Part shown: piece by piece, positions 22,350-29,782 of the stretch
Layout: every line of letters starts with the position of its first letter
Position numbering within the stretch: the first letter of the stretch is position 1
Position numbers and translations under genes: made by a program
The notes under the pieces: generated by a model
Told to the model about the DNA's origin: nothing
The model's database searches: none
Seen by the model: only the letters and a program-made list of their open reading frames with translations
IMG/VR virus record: IMGVR_UViG_3300048026_000960
Location: 1 to 35,475 of that record
Length of the DNA: 35,475 nucleotides
Strand: one strand, 5' to 3'
DNA from: a virus

Positions 22350-24308
22350 ATGTGTTTTCTTTTTAAGGTGAAAACGCAGCAGAAACAGACATGGTATAAC
22401 CTTTCTCAAGAAGGTTCAGTAGCCGACATCTCTATTCACGACGAAATCGGGGGGTTCGGAGTATCGGGCAGTAGCTTCCTAGCAGAGATGCAGTCGATGG
22501 AAGGAGTAGACGAAATCAATCTATCTATACACTCTCCCGGCGGAGACGTGCTAGAAGGTTGGGCCATTTACAACGCTATCAAAAATTTCGAAGGCATCGT
22601 ATCCGCAAAGGTAGAAGGATTTGCTGGCAGCATGGCCTCGGTCATTCTGATGGCGGCAGACGAGATCATCATGCCATCCAACAGCTATTTGATGATCCAC
22701 AATCCTTACGTCGGACTTGTTGGCGATTCTCAGGCTCTTGGAGATGCCGCAGCTACGCTAGAGAAGATTCAAAACAGCATTGTATCAGTCTACGTCGAGC
22801 GGACCGGACTAACACGCGAGCAGGTCCAGGATTTGATGGATCGCGAGACTTTTATGGATGGCAGCGAGGCCGTTGATCTCGGTTTTGCGGATCGAGTCGA
22901 GGAGAGTTTCAAGGCCGCAGCTTTCAAGGATTCATGGGCGAACAGCATTACAAAAGATTTACCAAAAGGGTTGGTTTTCGGGGAAATTTCCGAACAGCCC
23001 GAAACAAAACCAACAAACCAACAAGAACAACTACCTCACAACATGAGCGAAGAAGTAAAGCCGGAAGCCCCGGCCATCAATATCAAGGACATCCGCGACG
23101 AGGAGCGTCACCGCATCGGAGAAATCTCCGCTATCGGGCAGCGTTTCAACGTCGACGACAAGGAAATCAACTCTGCAATCGACAGCGGCAAAGCTACTGA
23201 CGAGTTCCGCGCAGAGGTGATGAACAATTTCGACCCAAGCAAATTTGCAGCAGGCGGCTCCAATGAGTCTGTCTACGTAGGCGAAAAAGAGGTGCAGAGC
23301 TACTCTGTTCTTAAAGCAGTCAACGAGCATATCAACGGCGGATTGACCGGCCTGGAGCGCGAAGTTCAAGACGAACTCTCCCAGCGTTTCCGCGCAGCAT
23401 CCGGCGACACTCCAAAGGGCATTTTGATTCCCGGAGAAGTTTCTCACGGTGTCAAAAACGCAGCTACAGTCGGCACAACCACTTCTGGTGGCCACACAGT
23501 AGCAACGGAATTGCAGCCTGTCGTCGATTATTTCGAGGACTACTCGCTTCTTCCACAGCTCGGGGCAACGATCTTTCGCGATGCTACCGGCAACCTCAGT
23601 TTCCCTACCGCGACAAGCGGATATACGGGAGCATGGGACGCAGAAACCGACACGATTGCGAACGCAGATGCAGTATTCTCCAACTTCACAATGTCGCCAA
23701 AGCGAGTAGGTGCAGGAACTAGCGTTTCTCTCCAACTGCTCCAGCAGTCATCTGTTGATTTTGAGGGCTGGATTCGCTCCAAGCTCGGACAGGGCATCTC
23801 GATTGCCATCGACCGGGGAGCATTCACCGGAGCAGGTGGCGACGCCCCAACCGGCATCCTGAACGCATCTGGAACGACCGCTTACACTTGGCAGGTCGGT
23901 AACTCCGCTCACCAGAACGTAATTGACCAGTGGAAGGGACTCCGCGACGCGAAAGTTCCACTTACATCGGCCAAGTGGCTTTCTGAGCCAGGCGTTACCG
24001 CCGACTGGATGGCGACTCCAAAAGAGTCCGGCCAGGCCAACTACGTCATCGACGAGAATCCAAACGGAACTCAGCGCGCCCTTGGTTACGAGTATTACGA
24101 CCACACCGACATTACCGCCAACAAGGTAATCTTCGGAGAGTTCAGCTATCTACTCGTTTGCCTTTGGGGTGGAATCGACCTCGTTGTTGATCCATACAGC
24201 AGCAAGAACTCGGGAACGGTTGAACTGTTCGCGAACGCATTCGCTGACGCAGCACTCGAGCAGCCTTCCGCCTTCGTTATCGGAGACAACGGAACGACTC
24301 ACGCATAA
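22350..24308 (+). CDS. Fused ClpP-like prohead protease and HK97-type major capsid protein
   Basis: A single 652-aa frame. Residues 22-200 form an S14 ClpP-like protease: NLSIHSPGGDVLEGWAIYNA, S94 in GFAGSMAS, H117 in LMIHNPYVG, and the RETFMDGSEAVDLGFAD stretch. A Gln/Asn/Pro linker and a charged delta-like segment (about 232-300) follow, then an HK97-fold capsid protein (GLEREVQDELSQRF, ATELQPVVDYFEDYSLLPQL, TGILNASG, then the C-terminal domain). Protease and capsid are usually separate genes. M232 (ATG at 23043) begins a plausible capsid precursor and could be an internal start. The 5' start is uncertain: no ribosome-binding site is seen at 22350, and GTG 22368 is possible. Confidence 0.93.
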   Translation: MCFLFKVKTQQKQTWYNLSQEGSVADISIHDEIGGFGVSGSSFLAEMQSMEGVDEINLSIHSPGGDVLEGWAIYNAIKNFEGIVSAKVEGFAGSMASVILMAADEIIMPSNSYLMIHNPYVGLVGDSQALGDAAATLEKIQNSIVSVYVERTGLTREQVQDLMDRETFMDGSEAVDLGFADRVEESFKAAAFKDSWANSITKDLPKGLVFGEISEQPETKPTNQQEQLPHNMSEEVKPEAPAINIKDIRDEERHRIGEISAIGQRFNVDDKEINSAIDSGKATDEFRAEVMNNFDPSKFAAGGSNESVYVGEKEVQSYSVLKAVNEHINGGLTGLEREVQDELSQRFRAASGDTPKGILIPGEVSHGVKNAATVGTTTSGGHTVATELQPVVDYFEDYSLLPQLGATIFRDATGNLSFPTATSGYTGAWDAETDTIANADAVFSNFTMSPKRVGAGTSVSLQLLQQSSVDFEGWIRSKLGQGISIAIDRGAFTGAGGDAPTGILNASGTTAYTWQVGNSAHQNVIDQWKGLRDAKVPLTSAKWLSEPGVTADWMATPKESGQANYVIDENPNGTQRALGYEYYDHTDITANKVIFGEFSYLLVCLWGGIDLVVDPYSSKNSGTVELFANAFADAALEQPSAFVIGDNGTTHA

Positions 24309-24318
24309 TTCACCAGAT

Positions 24319-24343
24319 AGCCCGGAGGCAATTCCTCCGGGCT
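24319..24343 (+). other. Perfect hairpin after the capsid gene
   Basis: AGCCCGGAGG (24319-24328) pairs exactly with CCTCCGGGCT (24334-24343) around a 5-base loop, just after the capsid stop. There is no T run, so it is more likely an RNA stability element, a processing site or a weak attenuator than a full terminator. Confidence 0.65.
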
Positions 24344-24362
24344 GTCACATCCCGCTGATGAG

Positions 24363-24560
24363 ATGAAAATTTACTTTTCAAAACCCAACGTAAACTACAA
24401 GGGCAAGCCTCAACCACAGGGGACCGTTCTTGATGTAGACAACGCACAGCACCAGGCAGCTTTGTTGTCGGGCGGCTGCAAGATTTACGACCCTGAGATC
24501 CACAAGATCAAAAAGCCAGCACCAGCCAAGGCCAAGAAGGTAAAGAGCGATGAGGGCTAG
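24363..24560 (+). CDS. Small hypothetical protein after capsid
   Basis: A 65-aa protein starting MKIYFSKPNVNYKGKPQPQG, with a short beta-like N-terminal half and a Lys/Ala/Pro-rich tail (KIKKPAPAKAKKVKSDEG). It lies between the capsid gene and a second small gene it overlaps by 11 bases, within the head module. It could be a head-completion or decoration accessory, but no family is recognised. Confidence 0.65.
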   Translation: MKIYFSKPNVNYKGKPQPQGTVLDVDNAQHQAALLSGGCKIYDPEIHKIKKPAPAKAKKVKSDEG

Positions 24561-24843
24561 ACCGTCATATATCGCACCTTGCCCCGGGCCAAAAGAGAGT
24601 GGTCGAAATCACTCGATGCTTCATGCACTAAGGACCGGAGCAGGCTTGGCATTTGACACGGTTACGAGTCTCGAGCGAGACGTAGAGGTGTGGAGATCAT
24701 TGCCCGAAACCGACAGAGATGCAGCGGCGAAAGCTGCCGGAATCGACGCGGAGAATCTGGAAATGGCAATCGACTCAATGGCAGCGGCACTACCACAAGC
24801 GCAGCAGCCAAAGACAAAGAAAACAAGCAAGCCCAAAGACTAA
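24550..24843 (+). CDS. Hypothetical head-module protein
   Basis: A 97-aa mainly helical protein (MRARPSYIAPCPGPKESGRN... then SLERDVEVWRSLPETDRDAA) with an Ala/Gln-rich stretch and a basic tail (KTKKTSKPKD). It follows the capsid gene and is followed by a strong terminator. The position suits a head-tail connector component of the helical type, but the match is not clear from sequence. Start inside the previous gene is set by the only suitable ATG. Confidence 0.62.
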   Translation: MRARPSYIAPCPGPKESGRNHSMLHALRTGAGLAFDTVTSLERDVEVWRSLPETDRDAAAKAAGIDAENLEMAIDSMAAALPQAQQPKTKKTSKPKD

Positions 24844-24893
24844 TTTTTCCACAGGGCGGATCATTCCGCTCAGTGTCCCATCCATCCGCGCAA

Positions 24894-24923
24894 GGGCGGC
24901 GGAGTAATCCGCCGCCCTTTTTT
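24894..24923 (+). terminator. Strong rho-independent terminator between head and connector/tail genes
   Basis: The 10-base GC-rich perfect stem GGGCGGCGGA / TCCGCCGCCC (24894-24903 with 24908-24917) is closed by a GTAA tetraloop (GNRA type) and followed by six T residues (24918-24923). It lies 4 bases before the next start codon at 24928, implying read-through or a promoter hidden upstream, and would lower tail-gene expression relative to capsid. Confidence 0.88.
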
Positions 24924-24927
24924 CATC

Positions 24928-25236
24928 ATGGCAAACAACCTGACAGCAGACCACACCTTAGCGTTCGACGAGGCTTATTCGCTCTCCGGGGCATACGTCA
25001 CGATTGAGGGGGAGAGCATCCGCGCAATCATCCCATTTGAACTGTCAGAGGCGCAATCGTTTGGCGACATGGGAGAGATGGAGTTCACCGGGGAAACAAA
25101 TATAACAGTTCTGGCTGACGACCTTCCAACTATCGACGCGGAAAGCACTCTGTTGCTAGGTGGAGCAGAATACAGAATCACAGAACTATCTCAGGAGGGG
25201 ACTGTGGCAATCCGTCTTAATATAGAAAAACCGTAA
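24928..25236 (+). CDS. Probable head-tail joining protein
   Basis: A 102-aa beta-rich acidic protein. The C-terminal part (LPTIDAESTLLLGGAEYRIT, then ELSQEGTVAIRLNIEKP) resembles lambda gpFII-type head-tail connector or stopper proteins, which end with a beta hairpin describing a coordinate-like YRI segment. Its place between head and tail-terminator genes fits. The start follows the terminator directly and the stop overlaps the next start (TAATG). The family link is by pattern and position only. Confidence 0.62.
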   Translation: MANNLTADHTLAFDEAYSLSGAYVTIEGESIRAIIPFELSEAQSFGDMGEMEFTGETNITVLADDLPTIDAESTLLLGGAEYRITELSQEGTVAIRLNIEKP

Positions 25237-25658
25237 TGGCTGACCCACTAGCAAAACGAGTTGAAACGGTCATAGCAGGACTGATTGAGGCTCAACTATC
25301 TGCCGCGCAAGTCGTTCAATTTGGCGACATTGAGCGAGCAGGGAAGACCTACATCGCGGTCAGGTGCAGCCAGAACGAGGAGGATCCGGCAGGCGCAGGC
25401 ATTTTCAACCTGTCCCTGGAGATAATGGCGCACGGGCAGCATTCGCAGGACGATATTGCTACGCTCGAGGCAATTTTTGACAACTGCTACGAATTTTCCA
25501 ACGCTGTCAGAGTTGCAGCGATCGGTTCCTTCGTCGTTCCACAAGGCAAGGCTATAGACGTGGATGGATCATCTAAAACCGGCGATGCACTAGATACAGA
25601 GTATCGCTACAACTTTTCAATTTACGCGCAGACGCAGGAAATATCTGACTCTGCATAA
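25236..25658 (+). CDS. Probable tail terminator / minor tail protein
   Basis: A 140-aa alpha/beta protein. An N-terminal helix (ADPLAKRVETVIAGLIEAQL) is followed by alternating strands (AGIFNLSLEIMAHGQ) and a C-terminal strand typical of the final R-Y-N-F-S-I-Y-A segment. This helix-then-sheet layout with length about 140 resembles gpU-like tail terminators. It is one base after the joining-protein gene and just before the tail-tube candidate, the lambda order. Moderate confidence because no exact motif defines the family. Confidence 0.6.
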   Translation: MADPLAKRVETVIAGLIEAQLSAAQVVQFGDIERAGKTYIAVRCSQNEEDPAGAGIFNLSLEIMAHGQHSQDDIATLEAIFDNCYEFSNAVRVAAIGSFVVPQGKAIDVDGSSKTGDALDTEYRYNFSIYAQTQEISDSA

Positions 25659-25672
25659 AACAAACAAACATT

Positions 25673-26056
25673 ATGGCAACACCATCTTACATTCAAGCAG
25701 GCGGACACGTCAGGGGAATTACCTCGGCGGAGTCTGGAATCAACATCTCTAGTTTCAGCGAGAGTTTCAGCAACGAAAAAGCACTTATTCTCGACCGATT
25801 CGGAGGAACTACCGGATTCGCCACAGACTTCGATCCGCAAAGCACCGTATCCATTGAGGGCGAAGTAACTACTTCACTCGATGCAATTATGTCTGCTGCA
25901 TTTGCAACAGCTCTGACTATTGCAAACAGCACCGACGCATACGATTCGACTTCGGGCGACTACTTTTTGGAGTCTATCGAGCTGTCAGCGAGCCGCGACG
26001 CCTTCCAGACGGCATCTATCGAGGCCGTTCGCTACAATGGCGTGACAGCAGTGTAA
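25673..26056 (+). CDS. Probable tail tube (major tail) protein
   Basis: A 127-aa Ser/Thr-rich beta protein (GHVRGITSAESGINISSFSE... then SIELSASRDAFQTASIEAVR) without membrane or signal segments. Beta-rich small proteins just upstream of the tail chaperone and tape measure are usually tail tube subunits. It is short for that role (typical gpV-like proteins have 150-250 aa), so it may be a minor tail protein with the tube formed by a neighbour. The start follows an A/C-rich leader with no Shine-Dalgarno. Confidence 0.55.
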   Translation: MATPSYIQAGGHVRGITSAESGINISSFSESFSNEKALILDRFGGTTGFATDFDPQSTVSIEGEVTTSLDAIMSAAFATALTIANSTDAYDSTSGDYFLESIELSASRDAFQTASIEAVRYNGVTAV

Positions 26057-26087
26057 AGGGTAGGATGGGACACAAGTGGATTAAAAA

Positions 26088-26774
26088 ATGGATGTAGGGA
26101 TTGGATTCAGAGCAGTTAGCGGCGACAAGGACGACCGCATAGGCTTCGCTGCGGCAGCAGTGTCAGTAGGTTTTGACCTAGTAGAGGAAACGCCATGCGT
26201 CTCAAATGTCTACTCTGACGAAAACAAATACGAGCCGGACAAACCTGGCGACGTTAAATACTTCCTACCGCTTTCAAAAGGCGCAATCGAAGTATCTGAT
26301 TTGGCAAAGGTATGGATCGACCCGGGAAAAGCACTAAATGACGCGGAGGCGTTGCCTGCCAGAATCAAGTCAGCAGCAAACGCTCAAGAGCTAGCGGCTT
26401 TGTGCGTAGAATTTGATTCTATCTATATTAAGGCGGCTTTTGCTCACATGCGCCTGTTCTCTCTCAATAGGATCAAGCTGCCCGGTCACACATCCGACGA
26501 GGACAACGCATCCAGCTATCTCGACTCATTCGCTCGCAAGCTTGAGGACGCGCATGATAAAAGCGGCAGGACCAAGCTCGCAAAGTCACTCGCAGCGAAC
26601 TGGAAACCGGCAATGGTTAGCTGGCTCAGGGCATACCGCTCCAATTTTCTGGAACTATCCAATTTGTGGAAGGAAGTTCCAAAGAGTTTGAAAATCAAAA
26701 GGGGGAACGGCCTGCCTCCTCTTGTGTTACCACAAGGGCCAAAATTCGAACAAATGCTTAAACGATGGACTTAG
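26088..26774 (+). CDS. Hypothetical tail-module protein
   Basis: A 228-aa protein. The first 70 residues are beta-like (DVGIGFRAVSGDKDDRIGFA), and the rest is helical and charged (ARKLEDAHDKSGRTKLAKSL), ending in a basic tail with P-P-L-V-L-P-Q-G-P-K. No family recognised. It lies between the tail-tube candidate and the tail chaperone gene and overlaps the latter by 10 bases, so it is part of tail assembly by context. Confidence 0.7.
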   Translation: MDVGIGFRAVSGDKDDRIGFAAAAVSVGFDLVEETPCVSNVYSDENKYEPDKPGDVKYFLPLSKGAIEVSDLAKVWIDPGKALNDAEALPARIKSAANAQELAALCVEFDSIYIKAAFAHMRLFSLNRIKLPGHTSDEDNASSYLDSFARKLEDAHDKSGRTKLAKSLAANWKPAMVSWLRAYRSNFLELSNLWKEVPKSLKIKRGNGLPPLVLPQGPKFEQMLKRWT

Positions 26775-27277
26775 GAGAACAAAATCTAAACTTGGATATT
26801 CTGGAAGAACCGGAGGAAATTAAAATCGACGAACAGGATGAGGCTTTTCTCAAATCTGATGGAGTCAGAAAAATATCATTCGGAGGGCCAGACGGTCGAG
26901 ATGTAAAATTGCAGCCTTTCAACACGCATCGCCAGGTCGCAGCGCAGAAGCTCGGCATGGAGTTTTTCAACATGGGCGAGGAGGCGCTAGAAGAATTTCA
27001 GGAACGCGAGACATACAACGGCATTTTTCAAGATGCCGTCATAGTCGTCTACCTCTGCGCTCATCCTGTTTCACTCGCCAAGAAAGCTTTACGTGTTCCT
27101 GCAAAGGTAATGGGCGAGGCGTTGAATTGGGCCGAAAAGGCAGGCGTTCTTGTCGGAAACGAGAAGCACAGCGAGCTCATTGCGGCATTCGGAGACATCA
27201 TCGGAGACATCATCGCCAGTGTTGCCGAGATCGACGAGACAGGAATGCAGTCAGCCGACGACAGCTTGGGAAAGTGA
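26765..27277 (+). CDS. Tail assembly chaperone, short form (G-like)
   Basis: A 170-aa acidic, mostly helical protein (DLGEQNLNLDILEEPEEIKI... NTHRQVAAQKLGMEFFNM...) ending DDSLGK. It occupies the slot of lambda gpG, directly upstream of the tape measure and ending at a slippery heptamer. These chaperones coat the tape measure during tail assembly and are absent from virions. Assignment comes from position plus the frameshift signal rather than sequence homology. Confidence 0.8.
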   Translation: MDLGEQNLNLDILEEPEEIKIDEQDEAFLKSDGVRKISFGGPDGRDVKLQPFNTHRQVAAQKLGMEFFNMGEEALEEFQERETYNGIFQDAVIVVYLCAHPVSLAKKALRVPAKVMGEALNWAEKAGVLVGNEKHSELIAAFGDIIGDIIASVAEIDETGMQSADDSLGK

Positions 27278-27495
27278 TTGGCTCGGTTTGCGAATATGTA
27301 GCTACCATTTCTGAAGCTACTCACGGTTCTATGACCGTTGAGCAGATTTTGGATATGCCAGTCGCTCAAGGATTGCAGCTACGTAGCGCGGGATTGATTG
27401 CCAAAAACGTCAGGATGAAACCGGCAGGGGGAAGCAACCTGCGACGAGAGGCTGAGTCTATACTCGGCGACTATTACGACGAGTTCGCATCGTGA
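26765..27495 (+). CDS. Tail assembly chaperone, long form (GT-like) by -1 ribosomal frameshift
   Basis: Reading 26765-27274 in frame, slipping back one base at GGGAAAG, and continuing to the stop at 27495 gives a fusion of 170 plus 73 aa (243 aa). The extension (VIGSVCEYVATISEATHGSM... GDYYDEFAS) has no good start of its own; the forward frame there also reads in an ORF from 27127 that is shadow-like upstream of the junction. The long and short forms, in a fixed ratio, are typical of siphovirus tail chaperones. Confidence 0.82.
27268..27274 (+). promoter_or_regulatory. Programmed -1 frameshift slippery site GGGAAAG
   Basis: The heptamer G GGA AAG is in the correct phase (codons TTG GGA AAG, then TGA stop) and is identical to the lambda G/GT slippery sequence. 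The stop codon follows immediately, so only slipped ribosomes make the long form. A pause element downstream was not identified by eye. Confidence 0.85.
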
Positions 27496-27502
27496 GGCGT
27501 TT

Positions 27503-27530
27503 TTGATTACGTAGAGAATTAACCTATATT
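27503..27530 (+). promoter_or_regulatory. Promoter-like sequence before the tape measure gene
   Basis: TTGATT (27503-27508), a 16-base spacer and TATATT (27525-27530) lie 7 bases before the ATG at 27538. A transcript from it would be nearly leaderless. It sits in the only gap (27496-27537) in this part of the tail operon. Judged by eye; chance occurrence in AT-rich sequence is possible. Confidence 0.3.
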
Positions 27531-27537
27531 ACTCAAC

Positions 27538-29151
27538 ATGGCCGGAACCGTTAATCTCAAATCTAAAATTTCCCTGGACGACAGCGCATTCGTTTCGGGC
27601 ATGAAAAAGGTAGGTCGAGCTACCGCTACAGCGGCAAAAAAAGCTAGCGCAGCGTTTAGAAAGATCGGCGCAGCAATCGGAAAGGCGGCTGCTAGAATGA
27701 AGAACTTTGCTCTTATCGCTGGAGCATTGACATTCGGCGCGGCCATAGCTGGTGCATACAAGCTAGGCAGGGCGTTAAAAGATGCGTTTGATCTGGGCGG
27801 CAGACTATCAGACCTATCGGCACAGACAGGAGTGGCGGTCGATCAACTTGCCATCTTACAACAGGCTTTTGAGGATAACGGAGTTGCTGCCGACAGTATA
27901 GGCTCAGTCATCAACAAGCTGCAAAGGTCGATTACGGATTTTGGAGCCGGACTTTCTACGCAGTCCAGAGCATTCGAAAGACTTGGAATCACCTTTGACC
28001 AGATCAAAAACAAATCACCGCTTGAACAATTCAAGATGGTGCAAAATGCGATTGCCGACATGCAAGACCCAACGCAGAAGGCCGCAACTGCGATGGAATT
28101 GTTTGGCAGAGCTGGAGGTGATCTCATGGCTTTATTCCAAGACGCCGGGGCCATTGAAAAGGCATCGGTAACGATGGGATCATCTGCCGAAATATTGAGA
28201 AAGAACGCAGAGAAGTTCGACCGCATTTCCGACTTGCTCAACAGGGCGTCGGTAAAATTTCAGGGCATCATTCTTGCACTGGCGGAAGTTGCAGCTCCAA
28301 AAATTTTGGCGGCGTTGGAATCATTTAATAAAATGGATTTTGCAGGAATCGGGCAAAGGTTTCTTGCAGGCTTGGATGTAGATGGCGCAAAAAACCTTTT
28401 ATTCTCCGCAGCAAAAGTAGTCGCTGCCTTTTTGGGGAATAAAATGGTCGAGGCAATCCGACTCTCCGCTTCTCTTTTTGAGGTAGCGTTCAATCACGTA
28501 TCTGCAAAGATTACAGGTAAATTTGGCGAGCAGTTAATGAAAGCCGCTAAGGATGCGGCGGAAGTGATGTTTTTCCTTGCAACCGGGAAGATTGGTCAGG
28601 CGATGGCGAAAATTCAAATCGCGACGGGCAAGACGATGGGAGAACAAGCCAAGACGCTTGAGGAAAAAATGCTGGCAGCGCAGAAAGCGTTTAAGGACAA
28701 GGTGACAAAAGACGACGACCCGTTTGGCTTTAAGAAAGCAGCAGAGGATTTGGACAAAGCCATGTCAGATATAATGGCGAAGGGCGACAAAAAGCTACAG
28801 GAACAAAAGAGCCAAGAGGCAAAAAAGGAAAACGAAACACCTCCACCACCTCCCCTTGCAGTATCTCCAGGCGGGAAAGTTTTCGCAAAAGCTACGGGGG
28901 GGCCGTCTCGATTTACAACGCCTCGAACTCTTGCACCGTCGCGTGACGGGCTTTCCTCCGCTTTGGGCAGGTATGCAACAATCGGAGCTGGTAGCAAATT
29001 GAAAACGGGAGGACTCGGAACGAACCGATATACAAACCCAGCGCGAGAAGCTGCCCGGATCGCAAAGGAGCAGAAAAAAGACGTTCGCGACCAGACAGAT
29101 ATTCTGCGCGATGTTGATAAGAAGCTGGCTCAGGGCTTGGCAGTAAATTGA
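27538..29151 (+). CDS. Tail tape measure protein
   Basis: A 537-aa Ala/Lys-rich helical protein. It starts with a basic helical segment (MAGTVNLKSKISLDDSAFVS, then KKVGRATATAAKKASAAF), has a hydrophobic stretch around residues 55-75 (MKNFALIAGALTFGAAIAGA), and shows the conserved tape-measure stretch LSDLSAQTGVAVDQLAILQQ and FGRAGGDLMALFQDAG. A proline run (PPPPPL, about 435) and a basic C-terminus follow. Tape length sets tail length; at about 1.5 angstroms per residue 537 aa predicts a tail near 80 nm, short for a siphovirus. It lies directly after the tail chaperone pair. Confidence 0.93.
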   Translation: MAGTVNLKSKISLDDSAFVSGMKKVGRATATAAKKASAAFRKIGAAIGKAAARMKNFALIAGALTFGAAIAGAYKLGRALKDAFDLGGRLSDLSAQTGVAVDQLAILQQAFEDNGVAADSIGSVINKLQRSITDFGAGLSTQSRAFERLGITFDQIKNKSPLEQFKMVQNAIADMQDPTQKAATAMELFGRAGGDLMALFQDAGAIEKASVTMGSSAEILRKNAEKFDRISDLLNRASVKFQGIILALAEVAAPKILAALESFNKMDFAGIGQRFLAGLDVDGAKNLLFSAAKVVAAFLGNKMVEAIRLSASLFEVAFNHVSAKITGKFGEQLMKAAKDAAEVMFFLATGKIGQAMAKIQIATGKTMGEQAKTLEEKMLAAQKAFKDKVTKDDDPFGFKKAAEDLDKAMSDIMAKGDKKLQEQKSQEAKKENETPPPPPLAVSPGGKVFAKATGGPSRFTTPRTLAPSRDGLSSALGRYATIGAGSKLKTGGLGTNRYTNPAREAARIAKEQKKDVRDQTDILRDVDKKLAQGLAVN

Positions 29152-29152
29152 T

Positions 29153-29782
29153 ATGGCAGACCCAACCTACATAGGCAATACGTCCTTTCGCACCTTCTCA
29201 GTGGTCGAAAACGAAAACTCAGAAAGTTCTGATACTCTGACCGTTGTTTTACGCGGCGATCTAGATGAGCTGGATGCAGTAAATCAGTCGTGGACTAGAG
29301 GCAGGTCGGGAACGACGCTAGGCTATCCAAATATGTTTTTGCAGACCAAAAGCGTTAGCAGCGGAGGAGGTCAGCCATTTGCAGAGATCACTCTGAACTT
29401 TGAGGGTTTTCTTGTCGCGACTTTTACCAATCCAGTTAATATTGAAGACTCTTTGACCATCCAGAGCGGGTCGTTTGTTTCCGATCAGCCAGACGACGAA
29501 GGCAACGAGGTAACAGTCCAGGCTTCTTTCTACGCGCAGCAAACATCTATCTCATGGATTCACCGAGGCAAAAACGCTCCGACTGCGCCACGGTATCCTG
29601 CTATTGTCCCGTCTGAGGTAAATACTTCCACGCTATTCAATAAGCAACCGCCAACTTTCGATGGTTCTTTGCAGGTAGAAAATGTGGGACTGCTGGCAGG
29701 TTTTACAAGATCAGAACTAGCGACTGGTATTTGGGCCGTGACTGAAACGTGGATCGTGCGAATGGAACCGGATGAAGGATAA
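29153..29782 (+). CDS. Distal tail structural protein, unrecognised
   Basis: A 209-aa beta-rich Ser/Thr/Asn-rich protein (MADPTYIGNTSFRTFSVVEN...), with no signal or membrane segments. It follows the tape measure by one base and directly abuts the next gene. Proteins in this slot are distal tail or hub subunits. No specific family recognised, and cysteine content is nil. Confidence 0.72.
   Translation: MADPTYIGNTSFRTFSVVENENSESSDTLTVVLRGDLDELDAVNQSWTRGRSGTTLGYPNMFLQTKSVSSGGGQPFAEITLNFEGFLVATFTNPVNIEDSLTIQSGSFVSDQPDDEGNEVTVQASFYAQQTSISWIHRGKNAPTAPRYPAIVPSEVNTSTLFNKQPPTFDGSLQVENVGLLAGFTRSELATGIWAVTETWIVRMEPDEG

Noticed and set aside
27127-27273. Independent start for the downstream chaperone frame
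   Set aside because: The part before the junction is an Arg/His-rich shadow of the first chaperone frame; the slippery site explains the extension.
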